From NCBI GenBank assembly GCA_011316305.1, contig SAUG01000171.1, forward strand, positions 1 to 64,000: a stretch of 64,000 nt of DNA, written 5' to 3'. Made by a program: the position numbers and the translations under genes. Numbering within the stretch: position 1 is the stretch's first letter; every line of letters begins with the position of its first letter. Under the pieces are notes generated by a model. That model was given only the letters and a program-made list of their open reading frames with translations, searched no databases and was not told the DNA's origin. Shown here piece by piece: positions 50,412 to 61,956 of the stretch. Source of the DNA: Rusavskia elegans. Lineage: Eukaryota; Ascomycota; Lecanoromycetes; Teloschistales; Teloschistaceae.

Positions 50412-53400
50412 TGTTACGTCCGCGACTCTACAGAGGTTCTATAGAGAGATTAGTCAGGTAAACGAGCCTAATTATCTATAGCCGCCTATAGCCGATATAG
50501 CCGTCCTTCCGGATAGAACTTTTAGTAGATAGCTACCTGTCGGCTTTTATAGCTACTTTTACTATATATATTACTTATTACTTCTATAAATAGTTTCTCT
50601 TATTAATTATTAATATAATTATTAAATATATCTCTACTATTCTCTTTTTAATTACTTTATAATAAAGATACCTTATAATATTATAACCGTACCTCTACGG
50701 GTATATAGGATTAGTTATAATAATCTATACTAGGATTCCTTTACTATTTAGTAGTTCGGACTATATCTACGGCTATAGCTAGGTTCGAGTATAATACCCT
50801 CTGATATATAGAGATATTATATTTTAATAACTCCGGAAAATAGATAAAAATCGAATTTTTATCTAACTAATATTATTTAGAAGACTTATAGAAACTTTAG
50901 TTAATTTAGAAGCTATTTAGAATATTATATTAGAAAAATATATAAAAAGGTTCAGCGTCCCTTTAATTAGAAAAACGGAACTTTATTTTATAGGAACTAT
51001 TAATAAAATAAGGTATATTAGAGTTAAATATTAGACTAAACCCCTATAGATATAAAGTAATAGATATAAAGAAAGGATTATCTTCGATATTATAAAAATA
51101 TAAAGGAATATTTATTTAGATATTCTATAGTTTATATTATAGAATCTAGAAATCGTTTAGAAAATAATATAAATAAAAATAGGAAACTATCTTTTTAGTA
51201 TATCTAAAAAGATAGCCGAAATATAGAAGATATATAAAATCTTTATTCGAAAATAGTAGATTAAAGGAAAATTAGCTATTATAGATAAAATTCTATAATT
51301 TTTTAAGAAATTCCAAAATATATTAAAGGAATTAGAAAAAAGGTTACCTTTACCGCCTTATATCTAGGAAAACTACGAAATTATTATAATAGAACTAGAA
51401 AAGTTAAAAGCTAGGCTAATTTACGGATTAAATAATAAATAATTAAAAGTATTAAGATAATATATTAATTATAATTTTAAAAGAAGATATATACGATATT
51501 CTAAATTAAGGATAAAATAATCGGTTATATTTATCTCGAAAAAAAATAGCGATTTTCGGCTTTATATCGATTTTAGAAAATTTAATATAGTAATATAAAA
51601 AGATAAATATCTATTCCCGCTTTTAGTAGATCTAAAAAATAAAATCGGAAAGGCTAAATTTTTTATAAAATTTAATTTATAAAATACGTTTAATCTATTC
51701 CGGATTAAAATAGAAAATAAATAGAAAACTATATTTAGAATTAAATATAGACTTTTCGAATACTTGGTTATACTTTTTAGGTTAATAAATATACCGGTAA
51801 CTCTATAACGCGCAGTTAATAAAATATTATACGACTATCTTAATATTTTTATTATAGTCTATATAGATAATATATTAATTTTTTCGAAAATAAAAGAAGA
51901 ATATATATAATATATTTACTAAATATTATAAAGATTTAGAAAATATAATCTTAAAGTTAAAAAAGAAAAATCGAAGTTCTATAAATAAGAAGTTATATTT
52001 TTCGGATATATAATAAGACTAGAAAATATTGCTATAAAAGCGAATAAATTATAGATAATAAGAAAATAGCTAATACTAAAAAATAAAAAAGATATTTAAA
52101 GTTTTTTAAAATTTATAGAGTTCTATTAAAATATAATAGAAGGTTATATAAAAAAGACTATCCTGTTTACCGATTTATTCTATAATAATATACCTTTCTA
52201 GTAGATATATACCTAGAATAAAGCGTTTAAAAAACTTAAATAGAATTTTATATCTAAGGAAGCTTTAGTAATTTTCGATCTAAAAAAATAGATTATCTTT
52301 TATATAAATACTTCGGACCGGATAATAGAATTATATATTTTCTAAAATAGAAAACCGTTTAGATACTATTTAAAGAAATTAATTCTAGTAGAAGTTAATT
52401 ATATAATAATAGATAAGGAAATACTAGTAATTATAATAAACTTTATATACTAGAAAATATATATAAACGGAACTAATTATAAAGTAGTAGTATATATAGA
52501 TTATAAAAACCTACTATTATTACTAGTAGATAAAGAATTAAACTAATAATAAATAAGATAGGTAGAAGAAATAATCTACTATAATTTCGAAATTAGGTAT
52601 ATTAAAGGTATAGATAATATAGTTATAGATACTTTAAATCGAAGAGCAGATTATAAAGCTGCTAAAAAGATATCTAGGCCTTTACTAAAAAAAGTCGGAG
52701 ATATTTTTAAAAGAATAGAAGCTTTAGAAGAAATTAACGATATAATTAGATAAGTATATAATCTAAAGACGGCCGAATACTAGAATATTACTAAAATATT
52801 AAAAAGAATTTAGAAAAAAACCAATATATTAGTACTTAAAAAATATATAGAAGAATTTATCCGGAATTATCTAGATTATATAATAGTAAAAAAAAGCTAC
52901 TAGAAACCGGTAGGAAAATATTAGCCGACGTAAATACTAGATATATTTTATTAATAAATTATATTAGATTTTATTACGGGACTACTAGAATTAGTCGATC
53001 TATATATATAAGTTTTATATAATATAATAGTAATAATTATCGACGGATTTACGAAGTATATAAGATTCGTGCTATATAAAATAACTATAATAGTAGAATA
53101 GTTAGCTTTTATACTACTATAAACTATATTCTTTAAAAATAGAATTTCGGAAAAGATTATTTTAGATAGAGATAAATTATTTATTTTAAACTTTATAAAA
53201 GGTTTAATATAGATAGTAGGTACGGAATAGGTAATATTAATATCGTTCTATCTATAGACTGATAGATAAATAGAAAGAATAAATTAAATATTAGAAATTT
53301 ATCTAAGGATCTATTATTTAGATAAAGGAAAAGACTAAATCTAATTTTTTCCGACGGTTTAAATAGTAATTAATTTATTATATAATAAAGATATTCGAAT

Positions 53401-54381
53401 AATATCTAATAAACTACTTTACGGTAAAAGTATTTAAAAAGAAGTATATTTAGATACGAAAAACCTAACGGTATAATTTTTTATTAATAAGCTAAAAAAT
53501 AACTAGGATAAAGTAAAAATAAAGATTTAAATAGTAAAAGAAAAAGTTAAATAAAAGCTAGATAAAATAAGAAAATATTATAAAATTAATAAAGGAAATA
53601 AAGTTTTATTTTCGATAAAAAATCTAATAGATAGGAAATTTAATAAACTATATATAGGAGCCTTTAAAATTTAGAATATTCGGGGAATAATAATATACCT
53701 AAAACTCCCGATAATAGGAATTTTTTCTAAATTTTATATTAGACTACTAAAGAAAGTACTAGACTGTATCCTATTAGCGAAATATTAGTACTATTAAAAA
53801 TAAGAAGAATATAAAGTTAAAAAGATATTAGATAAAAGGAAAGAAACTAACGAGTTTTTAATAAAATAGAAAGGATTTTCTAATAAAGAAAATATTTAGA
53901 AACCTAGAAAGTACTTTAAATATATCTAAAGAACCTTAAAAAGCTTTAGAAAAATAATATAAGGGGGGCTATATTACGTCCGCGATTCTATAGAAATTCT
54001 ATAGAAGAATTAGTTAGATAAGCGAGCCTAATTATCTATAGCCGTCTATAGCCGATATAGCCGTTTTTCCGGATAGAATTTTTAGTAGACGGCTATCTAT
54101 CGGCTTTTATAGCTATTTTTACTATATATATCGCTTATTATTCCTATAGATAGTTTCTCTTATTAGTTATTAATATAATTATTAAATACGTTTCTACTAT
54201 TCTCTTTTTAATTATTTTATAATAAAGATACCTTATAATATCGTAACCGTACCTCTATAAATATATAGAATTAGTTATAATAATCTATACTAGGACTTCT
54301 TTACTATTTAGTAGCTCGGACTACGTCTACGGCTATAGCTAGGCTCGAGCGTAACGCCTTCTGATATACAGAGACGTTACA
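50412..54381 (+). mobile_element. LTR retrotransposon B (pol-type Ty3/Gypsy), inserted in A
   Basis: 3970 bp with LTRs 50412-50821 and 53972-54381 and a perfect GATAT duplication (50407-50411 and 54382-54386). It is RIP-degraded. The plus-strand pol order is visible: reverse transcriptase with FISKKNSDFRLYIDFRK (about 51530-51580) and VYIDNILIFSKIKEEY (about 51855-51905, the YxDD box); RNase H near 52270-52320; integrase with DFITGLLELVDLYI and IIDGFTKYIRF near 52970-53070. Only ~480 bases lie between the 5' LTR and the start of the reverse transcriptase region, so no room for a full gag is seen and no zinc knuckle was found. Confidence 0.85.
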
Positions 54382-54469
54382 GATATTTTATATTTTATAG
54401 TTAATATTATAGAATTTAGAAATCGTTTAGAAAATAATATAGATAAAAATAGAAAACTATTTATTTATT

Positions 54470-57400
54470 CAGCGAATCCTAAAATAGATTTTTAGATTAG
54501 ACCGGCTGACAGCTATTTTAATTTAAATAATCCAAAAATCCAAATAATCTAAAAATCTAAAAAGTGGATTTTCGATAGATTAGAATTCAAATAGTATCTA
54601 TAGTACGAATATCTGCTTAGTAAATAATCTAAAATAGAGTCTATATATAAACTAAAAATAAGTCTATATAATCTAACTCGAAAATAAAGTTTAGCGGCCG
54701 CCGCTAAAAGCGGGAATAACGGATATCGAATATCTATTTAATAAACTATACTAGATCTAATCTAGTTAGATTCTAGTAAAAAAATCTAATATTTTCGATC
54801 TAGACGAAGCTAGCCTAGCGTTATATATAGGCGTATATAGGTCTACTAACTACTAATAAAAATTTAAATAAATTTAAAATCGAATTTCTAAATCTTTTTA
54901 GCTATTTTAGCCGTTTAGCTATCTTAGCCGTTTTAGCCGCGCAGCTACGCAGCTTCGGGTATACCCGAGACCGGCTAAAAACCGGCTGAGACGGCTAAAA
55001 ACCGGCTGAGACGGCTAAGACGGCTAAAACCGGTTTATTACGTCCGTAATTCCACAGAGGTTCTATAGAGGGATTGGTTAAATAAACGAGCCTAATTATC
55101 TATAGCCGCCTATAGCCGATATAGCCGTCCTTCCGGATAGAACTTTTAATAGACAGCTACCTGTCGGCTTTTACAGTTATTTTTACTATATATATTACTC
55201 TCTATTTCTATAGATAGTTTCTTTTATTAGTTATTAATATAATTATTAAATATATTTCTACTATTTTCTTTTTAATTACCTTATAATAAAAATACCTTAT
55301 AATATTATAACCGTACTTCTATAGGTATATAAAATTAGTTATAATAATTTATACTAGGATTCCTTTACTATTTAGTAGTTCGGACTATATCTATAGCTAT
55401 AGCTAGGCTCGAGTATAACGCCCTCTAATATATAGAGATATTATATTTTAATAATTTACTATATTAGTTTTATTATTCCGATCTATAGATCGAAGCGATA
55501 CTATTAAAATAGTAATACTAAATATCTATAAAGGAGATAAAAGATCTTTAAATCTATAAATTATATAAATAAATATCTACTTTATATTATATATAAATCA
55601 GTTTCCGAATAAAGTAATTAAGGTTCTATTTATAATATTATATCTAGGAAGGGCTACCTTTAATTAGGTATAGCTTCGAGTAGAAGATTATTTCGATAAT
55701 CTAAAAGGATAAAGAAAAGATAAAATATTATAGATCTTTTATACTTTCGGTAATTTTATTATAGCTATAAAAAAAGCCTTTAGAAATAATAATAAAGATA
55801 GAATAATAGGAAGAAAACTAATAGTTCTAAAATAGTAGAAGTCGGTAGTTACCTATACTATTTAGTTTAGAACGTTAGTTTATAAAATAGACTAGAAGGA
55901 TTTAGTTCTAAAAGTCTATTTTTATAAAGGATTCTAGATAAAAATTAAAGAAACTATAATAGTAATCGAAAAACTAAATTTATTAGTAGATTTTATTAAA
56001 CTCGCGATAAGGATTAATACTAGATAGTATAAAATATACTTAGATAAGTAGGTATTTAGTAAAATAGGACCTACTAAAAGAAAGCCTAGAAGAAACCTAA
56101 TAAAGTTTAATATTATTAAAATTAAAAAATTAAAAACTAAAGTTTATTATTTATATAGAAAAATAGGATATTTTAAAAAAATTTACCTAATTAAAAAAGT
56201 AACTAAAATAACTAAATACTTTTTTAAAATAATAGAAAAATTACTCTATAAATATATAGTAAAAAGCTGGTTAGCCTACTATAATAATACTTACTCTATC
56301 TATCTATCGGATAAAATAGGGATAGAATATTTTTCTAAAAAACTAAAAAAAGTATAAAAAACGAAGTTAATAATTAATTTTAAACTATATAAAACCGAAA
56401 AATCCTTTATAGTAGTATTTAAAGTTAAAATCGGAAGTTAATAAATAATAGTTTTTATAAATAAAAAGGAAGAAAATAAAGTTATAAAAGGATTCTATAA
56501 TAAAATTAAAGGATATCTCTATAGATAAATAATAGAAAATAATAGAATCCTCGATATCGAAGTTAAAATAAAAAATAGATTAATCGGAATAATAAACTTT
56601 ACTATTATTAAAAATTAGAAAAGTTATATTATTCTAAAAAATAAATAGAAAGAATCGATTTTAAAAAAACCTATAGAAAAAAATACTATAGGTAAGAAAA
56701 TAGAACTATAGATAATATATTTATTAGCCTATAAAAACCTTTTATATAAAAAAATAGACGCTGTTTTAGTAATAAATTATAATAATATTATCGAATTAAA
56801 TAAAAGTTTTAAAAAAGGTAGAAAAGTTTAGAATATAAAGATTTAGAAAGAGTATTACTATCTCTTTAAATAATTTACTAAAAAATATAATAAAAGTAGA
56901 AAAATAATTTAATAGCTTTAAATAAATTACGTCCGGAAAATATACTAAAATATAATTAAAGCTATAAATAAAATCAAATACTATAAACTAAATTAAATAG
57001 ACTAGAATAAAAAAATACCGGACCTAGTATTTAGTATATAATCTAGAAATAAAAAGTTCGATTAGTATTCGTCCTCGTTATTATAGAACGAAATAGTTAC
57101 TAAAGAATAAAATTTAGTAGAGCTATTAAAAAAACCGGAAATAATTTATAATATAGATATATAAACTAGTTATAAAAGTAAAGGTAAAAAAATCTTTAAC
57201 TAGATCTTTTTTAGATACCTACGCTTTCTATAGGTTAAGAGAAATTAAAATCTTTTAAAAATTAATCTAGATTATCCGAATTAAAACCAGGTACTAATTT
57301 AGCGGAAGCCTTTTATATAGCTAGTATAAAACTAATAGAAAAATAAAATATAACCGGATTATTAAACTTATTAAACCGAGATAATATATATTATTCCTAA

Positions 57401-58414
57401 ATAATAAAATTACTTTTACGTTTATCTAAAGCGCGATAATAAATAATAAAATACTTTTATTTATTAAAAAGCCGGCGGAAATCCGATTTCTAGACTAAAT
57501 ATTTATTACGAATTTCCTTTTCGGAATTAAAAAAGAATTCGATATATTAATAAGTTTCAGAATATTTATTAAAAATACTAGTAATATTAGAACGGAATTT
57601 ATTTTTTTTATCTTTAAAATACTTCCCTATATAGGTTAGTAAAATAAAAGAAATAAAAGAATTAATATATAGATAGTATTAGATATTAAAAAATCGTATA
57701 ATTTTTAAGCCCGAGTATATTTATTATAAGTATTACTACTAATCTCGACTTTATACTCTTTTAAAAGATTACAGATATATAGAAAATAAAGAAAAGGTAT
57801 TATAATTCCTTTTAACTAGATACGATAAAAGGATTTTAAATAATTTTCTTATCGAAAATATATAGCAGTAATATTAAAAGATAGAATAAAGAAAAAAGAA
57901 AAAAGAAGGAAATATACTCTTTTATACCCCGTAGAGAGATTATACGCTAGATAAAAAGTAATATAAAAGGGGCCGTATTACGTCCGTAACTCTATAGAAA
58001 TTCTATAAAAGGATTAGTTAAATAAACGAACCTAATTATCTATAGCCGCCTATAGCCGATATAGCTGTTTTTCCGGATAGGACTTTTAGTAGATAGCTAT
58101 CTATCGGCTTTTACGGCTATTTTTATTATATATATCGCTCTCTATTCCTATAGATAGTTTCTTTTATTAATTATTAATATAGTTATTAAATACGTCTTTA
58201 CTATTCTCTTTTTAATTATTTTATAATAAAGATACTTTATAATATTATAACCGTACCTCTGCGGGTATATAGGATTAATTATAATAATCTATACTAGGAT
58301 TCCCTTACTATTTAATAGTTCGGACTACGTCTACGGCTATAGTTAGGCTCGAGCGTAACGCCCTCTGATATACAGGGACGTTATACGGTTTCAAGCCGGT
58401 TTTAGAAAATGTTA
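54470..58414 (-). repeat. R1 copy 6, split by element C
   Basis: An inverted R1 copy. Bases 54470-55035 carry most of it (starting CAGCGAATCCTAAAATAG), and 58386-58414 carry its last bases (ending TTTTAGAAAATGTTA). Element C lies between them, with the R1 pentamer CGGTT duplicated. The R1 copy itself sits inside element A, whose sequence resumes at about 58415. Confidence 0.8.
55036..58385 (+). mobile_element. LTR retrotransposon C (gag-type), inserted in an R1 copy
   Basis: 3350 bp, LTRs 55036-55445 and 57976-58385, and a perfect 5-bp duplication CGGTT (55031-55035 and 58386-58390). The interior matches E1-E3. At about 56140-56195 YYLYRKIGYFKKIYLI is the mutated CCHC knuckle, followed by the same unrecognised ~1.7 kb. 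It is the youngest layer at this point of the nest, since it lies in R1, which lies in A. Confidence 0.85.
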
Positions 58415-59153
58415 ATATAATATATCTAAAAGATTTACCGAAATAAAAAAAATATATAATATCTTTACTCGGAGATAATAGACTAAAAAAGAAATATCTA
58501 TTATAGATAAAATTCTATAACTATTTAAAAATTTCTAGAATATATTAAAGGAACCGAAAAAAAGATTACCTTTATTAATTTATATCTAGAAAGATTACGA
58601 AACTATTATTATAGATTTTAATAAATTAAAGACTAGACCGATTAACGGACTAATTAATAGATAATTGAAAGACCTATAATAGTATATTAACTATAATTTT
58701 AAACGAGAATATATATACTATTTTAAATTAAAATAAAAATAACCGGTAATATTTATTCTAAAAAAAATGGAGACTTTTAATTCTATATCGATTTTAGATA
58801 GTTTTATATAATAATATAAAACGATAAATACCTTCTATCTTTTTTAAAAGACTTTAAAAGTAGAATTAGAAGAGCTAAATAGTTTATAAAATTTAATCTA
58901 AAAGATATATTTAATTTATTAAAAATTAAAAAAAAGAAATAAATAGAAGATAGTATTTAGAATAAAATATAAACTATTCGAATATTTAGTAATATTTTTC
59001 GAATTAATAAATACTCCCGCGATTTTATAATAAATAGTTAATAAAATATTATACGACTATTTAGATATTATTATTATAGTCTATATAGTCGGCGTACTAA
59101 TATTCTCTAAAATAAAAAAGAAATATAATTAATATATCTATAAAATATTATAA

Positions 59154-60153
59154 CCCTTTATAGAGCCCCTGTCCGGGGTTATAATTGAGTCATTATATAT
59201 ATACGTTTTATTACCGTAGTTTTTATACGGCAACAATAAATATTGCTTATATAGTAAAGAATTTTCGCAGTCAAAAGTTAAATAAGGTTTACAGCGTTAA
59301 TCGTTTTTATTTTATTATATCCTCTATTTGATTACTATTCCTCTTCTATCTAGGATTCCCTTACACTATTTCGAAATACGTACGATTATAAGCTACTAAT
59401 ATAGCCTCCAGGACTATCTACTAGGCGGTAATACTATCTTTTATCCTTATTACTTCGTTTTTATCTACGGTCGTATCCGAATCCAGACGGCCTACTAACC
59501 TATCTAGATATTCGATAACTGCTAGCTTAACTACTAGCTTAATAGCTAGCTTAGACTCCTATTCGAATTCTAGCAGGATAAAAGCTCCTGCTAGAAATCT
59601 AATATAGTCGCTAAAGCTATATAGTTCCGGCGGATTCGGAATATAAAGCTTTAGCGTCGTATTTAGAACTACCGGATCCTAGGATTCGAAGTCCGTTATA
59701 GTAGGTAGACTAGCGAGGACTCGGTCGACGTAATCGAGTAGTTCGAATTCGGCGGTTTTAAGCTTTATTTCTTTAAATTAGAAAGATATAATCGTAGTTA
59801 TCTAGTATTAGTAGAGGTTCTATATATATTAGCCTACAGCCTGGGCTATTGCGGAAGATACGTACGTCAGATACGATAGTAGGTACTGGTAAAAGAAAAC
59901 GAAGAAGAAGCGACTGTAAGGTATATATATATACGAAAATTCTGCTACTATTTTAAATAAACTATAAAAGTTTATACTACGAGCGTATTATAGAATAGAT
60001 TAGAGTTAATTTTATATAGTTTTTTAATTTAAATTAATTAGATTAGGGTATTAGTTTTTATACCGTGTATCTAACGCTAGCGTACTAATACTGAAGTGAA
60101 TTGCTTACGGAACCGACGGTTGACCGGGTACTAAAAAAAACAAATAAAATAAT
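59154..60153 (+). repeat. R3 element, uninterrupted copy in A
   Basis: About 1000 bp inserted in element A. The target AAAATATTATAA appears on both sides (59142-59153 and 60154-60165), a 12-bp duplication as far as AT-rich sequence allows. It starts near CCCTTTATAGAGCCCCTGTCC and ends GACCGGGTACTAAAA followed by an A-rich tail. An A-rich tail with a long duplication is more like a non-LTR (LINE or SINE) insertion than an LTR or TIR one. It is less RIP-biased than A. No coding frame was recognised. Confidence 0.6.
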
Positions 60154-60211
60154 AAAATATTATAAAAATTCCGAGAATATAATTTTAGAATTAAAAAAAA
60201 AAGTTAGAGTT

Positions 60212-61956
60212 TGTTACGATTGCTCATTGGCTGGATTCTTATTATATCAGCGGACGCTAACCTAGAGTGATTAGCGTTATAGGGCCAGCCCTATCGCCTA
60301 TATTATACTTCCTCTATATAGACCTCTATAGTATCCTTTATTATTATTTTAATATTATTACGATTACTATATATCTACTATATACTCGCTTCAATTAGTA
60401 GTAATAAAATTTTACGACCCTTGGCTGTTCGATACCTTTAAGCCCTTATAGATATTTTAATAACTATCGAATTATCAGTTTAAACTAGTTTTTAAAAAAT
60501 AACTAGTTTATATAGCAATTACCAGCTTCTAAGGAATAACTAGTTCCCTTCCTAAATAATATATCTAGATATATAACTAACGAGGAAATCGTAGCCTTTA
60601 TATAACGTTATAGGCTAGGAATACTATATAAATATCTGGCCGCTTAATAAACTAAAAAAGGGGAAAGAAAGAAGCTTGCCGCAGAAAAGCTTTTTAGACA
60701 GAAATAGATAAAAGAGTAAAAGCTTTTTAGGAAGTAGCAGCTTAAATAGCGAGCGGAAAAGGTAAAGTAGAAGGCTTTTACGGAGATTAATTAACTATAG
60801 GCCGCTTTTAGATTCCAGTATCCCTACGAATATAAGCGTTACCCGGAAAGGTTCTCGTTAAATAACAAGCTCTATATATATATTACTGCCTGTTATACGA
60901 AGAAATCGACCGAAACGTCTTCTCCTATACCTTCTATAACCCCTATATATTATTCAGTATTCCCAGTAGTTCCTATACCCCCTTCTCTATTATTTAAGCC
61001 TAAATTACCTCTATCTCTACCTAGTATTCTAATTTCTGTACTAAAAACAGCTTTAGTACCTAAAAAACTATTATATTCTGTATAGTCTACGGAGAAAGTA
61101 TCTCTACTACCTTCTATACGCCTACTTCCGCCTATATACGCTAATATTGTCTCTTAAATATCTACCTCTTTATATTATCGAGAAATCTCTACCCCAGCAC
61201 CTTTTACCCCTACTAAAACTACTATTTAATACGAGAAGTCTTCTATCTACTTGCTATTTTATAAACGCGCCTATATAACGATTTCGCAGCTATTTAGTAA
61301 ATTTAGCTTATTATAGCCTGGATTCTATTTAAAATTAAACGGGCTAATTAGAAAGCTCGATCTAAAAATTCTAATTTAGCTTCTATCGAACGCAGTAAAA
61401 ACCAGCCAATTAGCTGCCTTTAAATCAAACTATATAAACGCCTCCGCCGCTAGCTCCGTATCGAATTCCGCCGTCTCCGCTTTTTCTACTAAACCTGCCT
61501 TCCTACCTCCGAAACTATTTCGTTAGCAGTCTTCTACGCAGCCTTATTAGTCTATAGATTTACCGCCGCCGTCGATTATATTATAGTCGTTAAGAAAGAG
61601 TTTAGAAAATATAGTATATAGTTATTAGATTAGAGTTATTATAGAGGTATTAGTCTACCTGCTAGGAGAGCTACGATATAGCTACTACGGCTCCTATATA
61701 ATATAATTATCCAGGTTTTCAAAGGTTATTAGAGGTATTTTTCAGGATAAAAGATATTTTTCGAGGTCGGTAACTATTACGGTTGCTTATTAGCTAGGTT
61801 TTTATTATATTAACGGACGCTAACCTAGAGTAGTTAGCGTTATAGGGCCAGCCCTATCGTCTATATTATATTTCCTCTATATAGACCTCCATAGCATCCT
61901 TTATCATTATTTTAATATTATTACGATTACTATACATCTACTGTACACTCGTTTCA
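60212..61956 (+). mobile_element. short LTR element D (182-bp LTRs), inserted in A
   Basis: 1745 bp with LTRs 60212-60393 and 61775-61956 (TGTTACGATTGCTC...TTCA). The flanks are GAGTT (60207-60211) and GAATT (61957-61961), a 5-bp duplication with one G-to-A change. The interior of ~1.38 kb has no pol motifs. One frame is rich in Leu/Tyr/Pro with scattered stops. The small LTRs and size suggest a non-autonomous element. A related solo LTR is at 35810-35993. RIP is milder here than in A. Confidence 0.75.

Noticed and set aside
58415..59153. A separate truncated Gypsy copy between C and the R3 element
   Set aside because: It is collinear with B exactly where A was interrupted, so it is the continuing interior of A.
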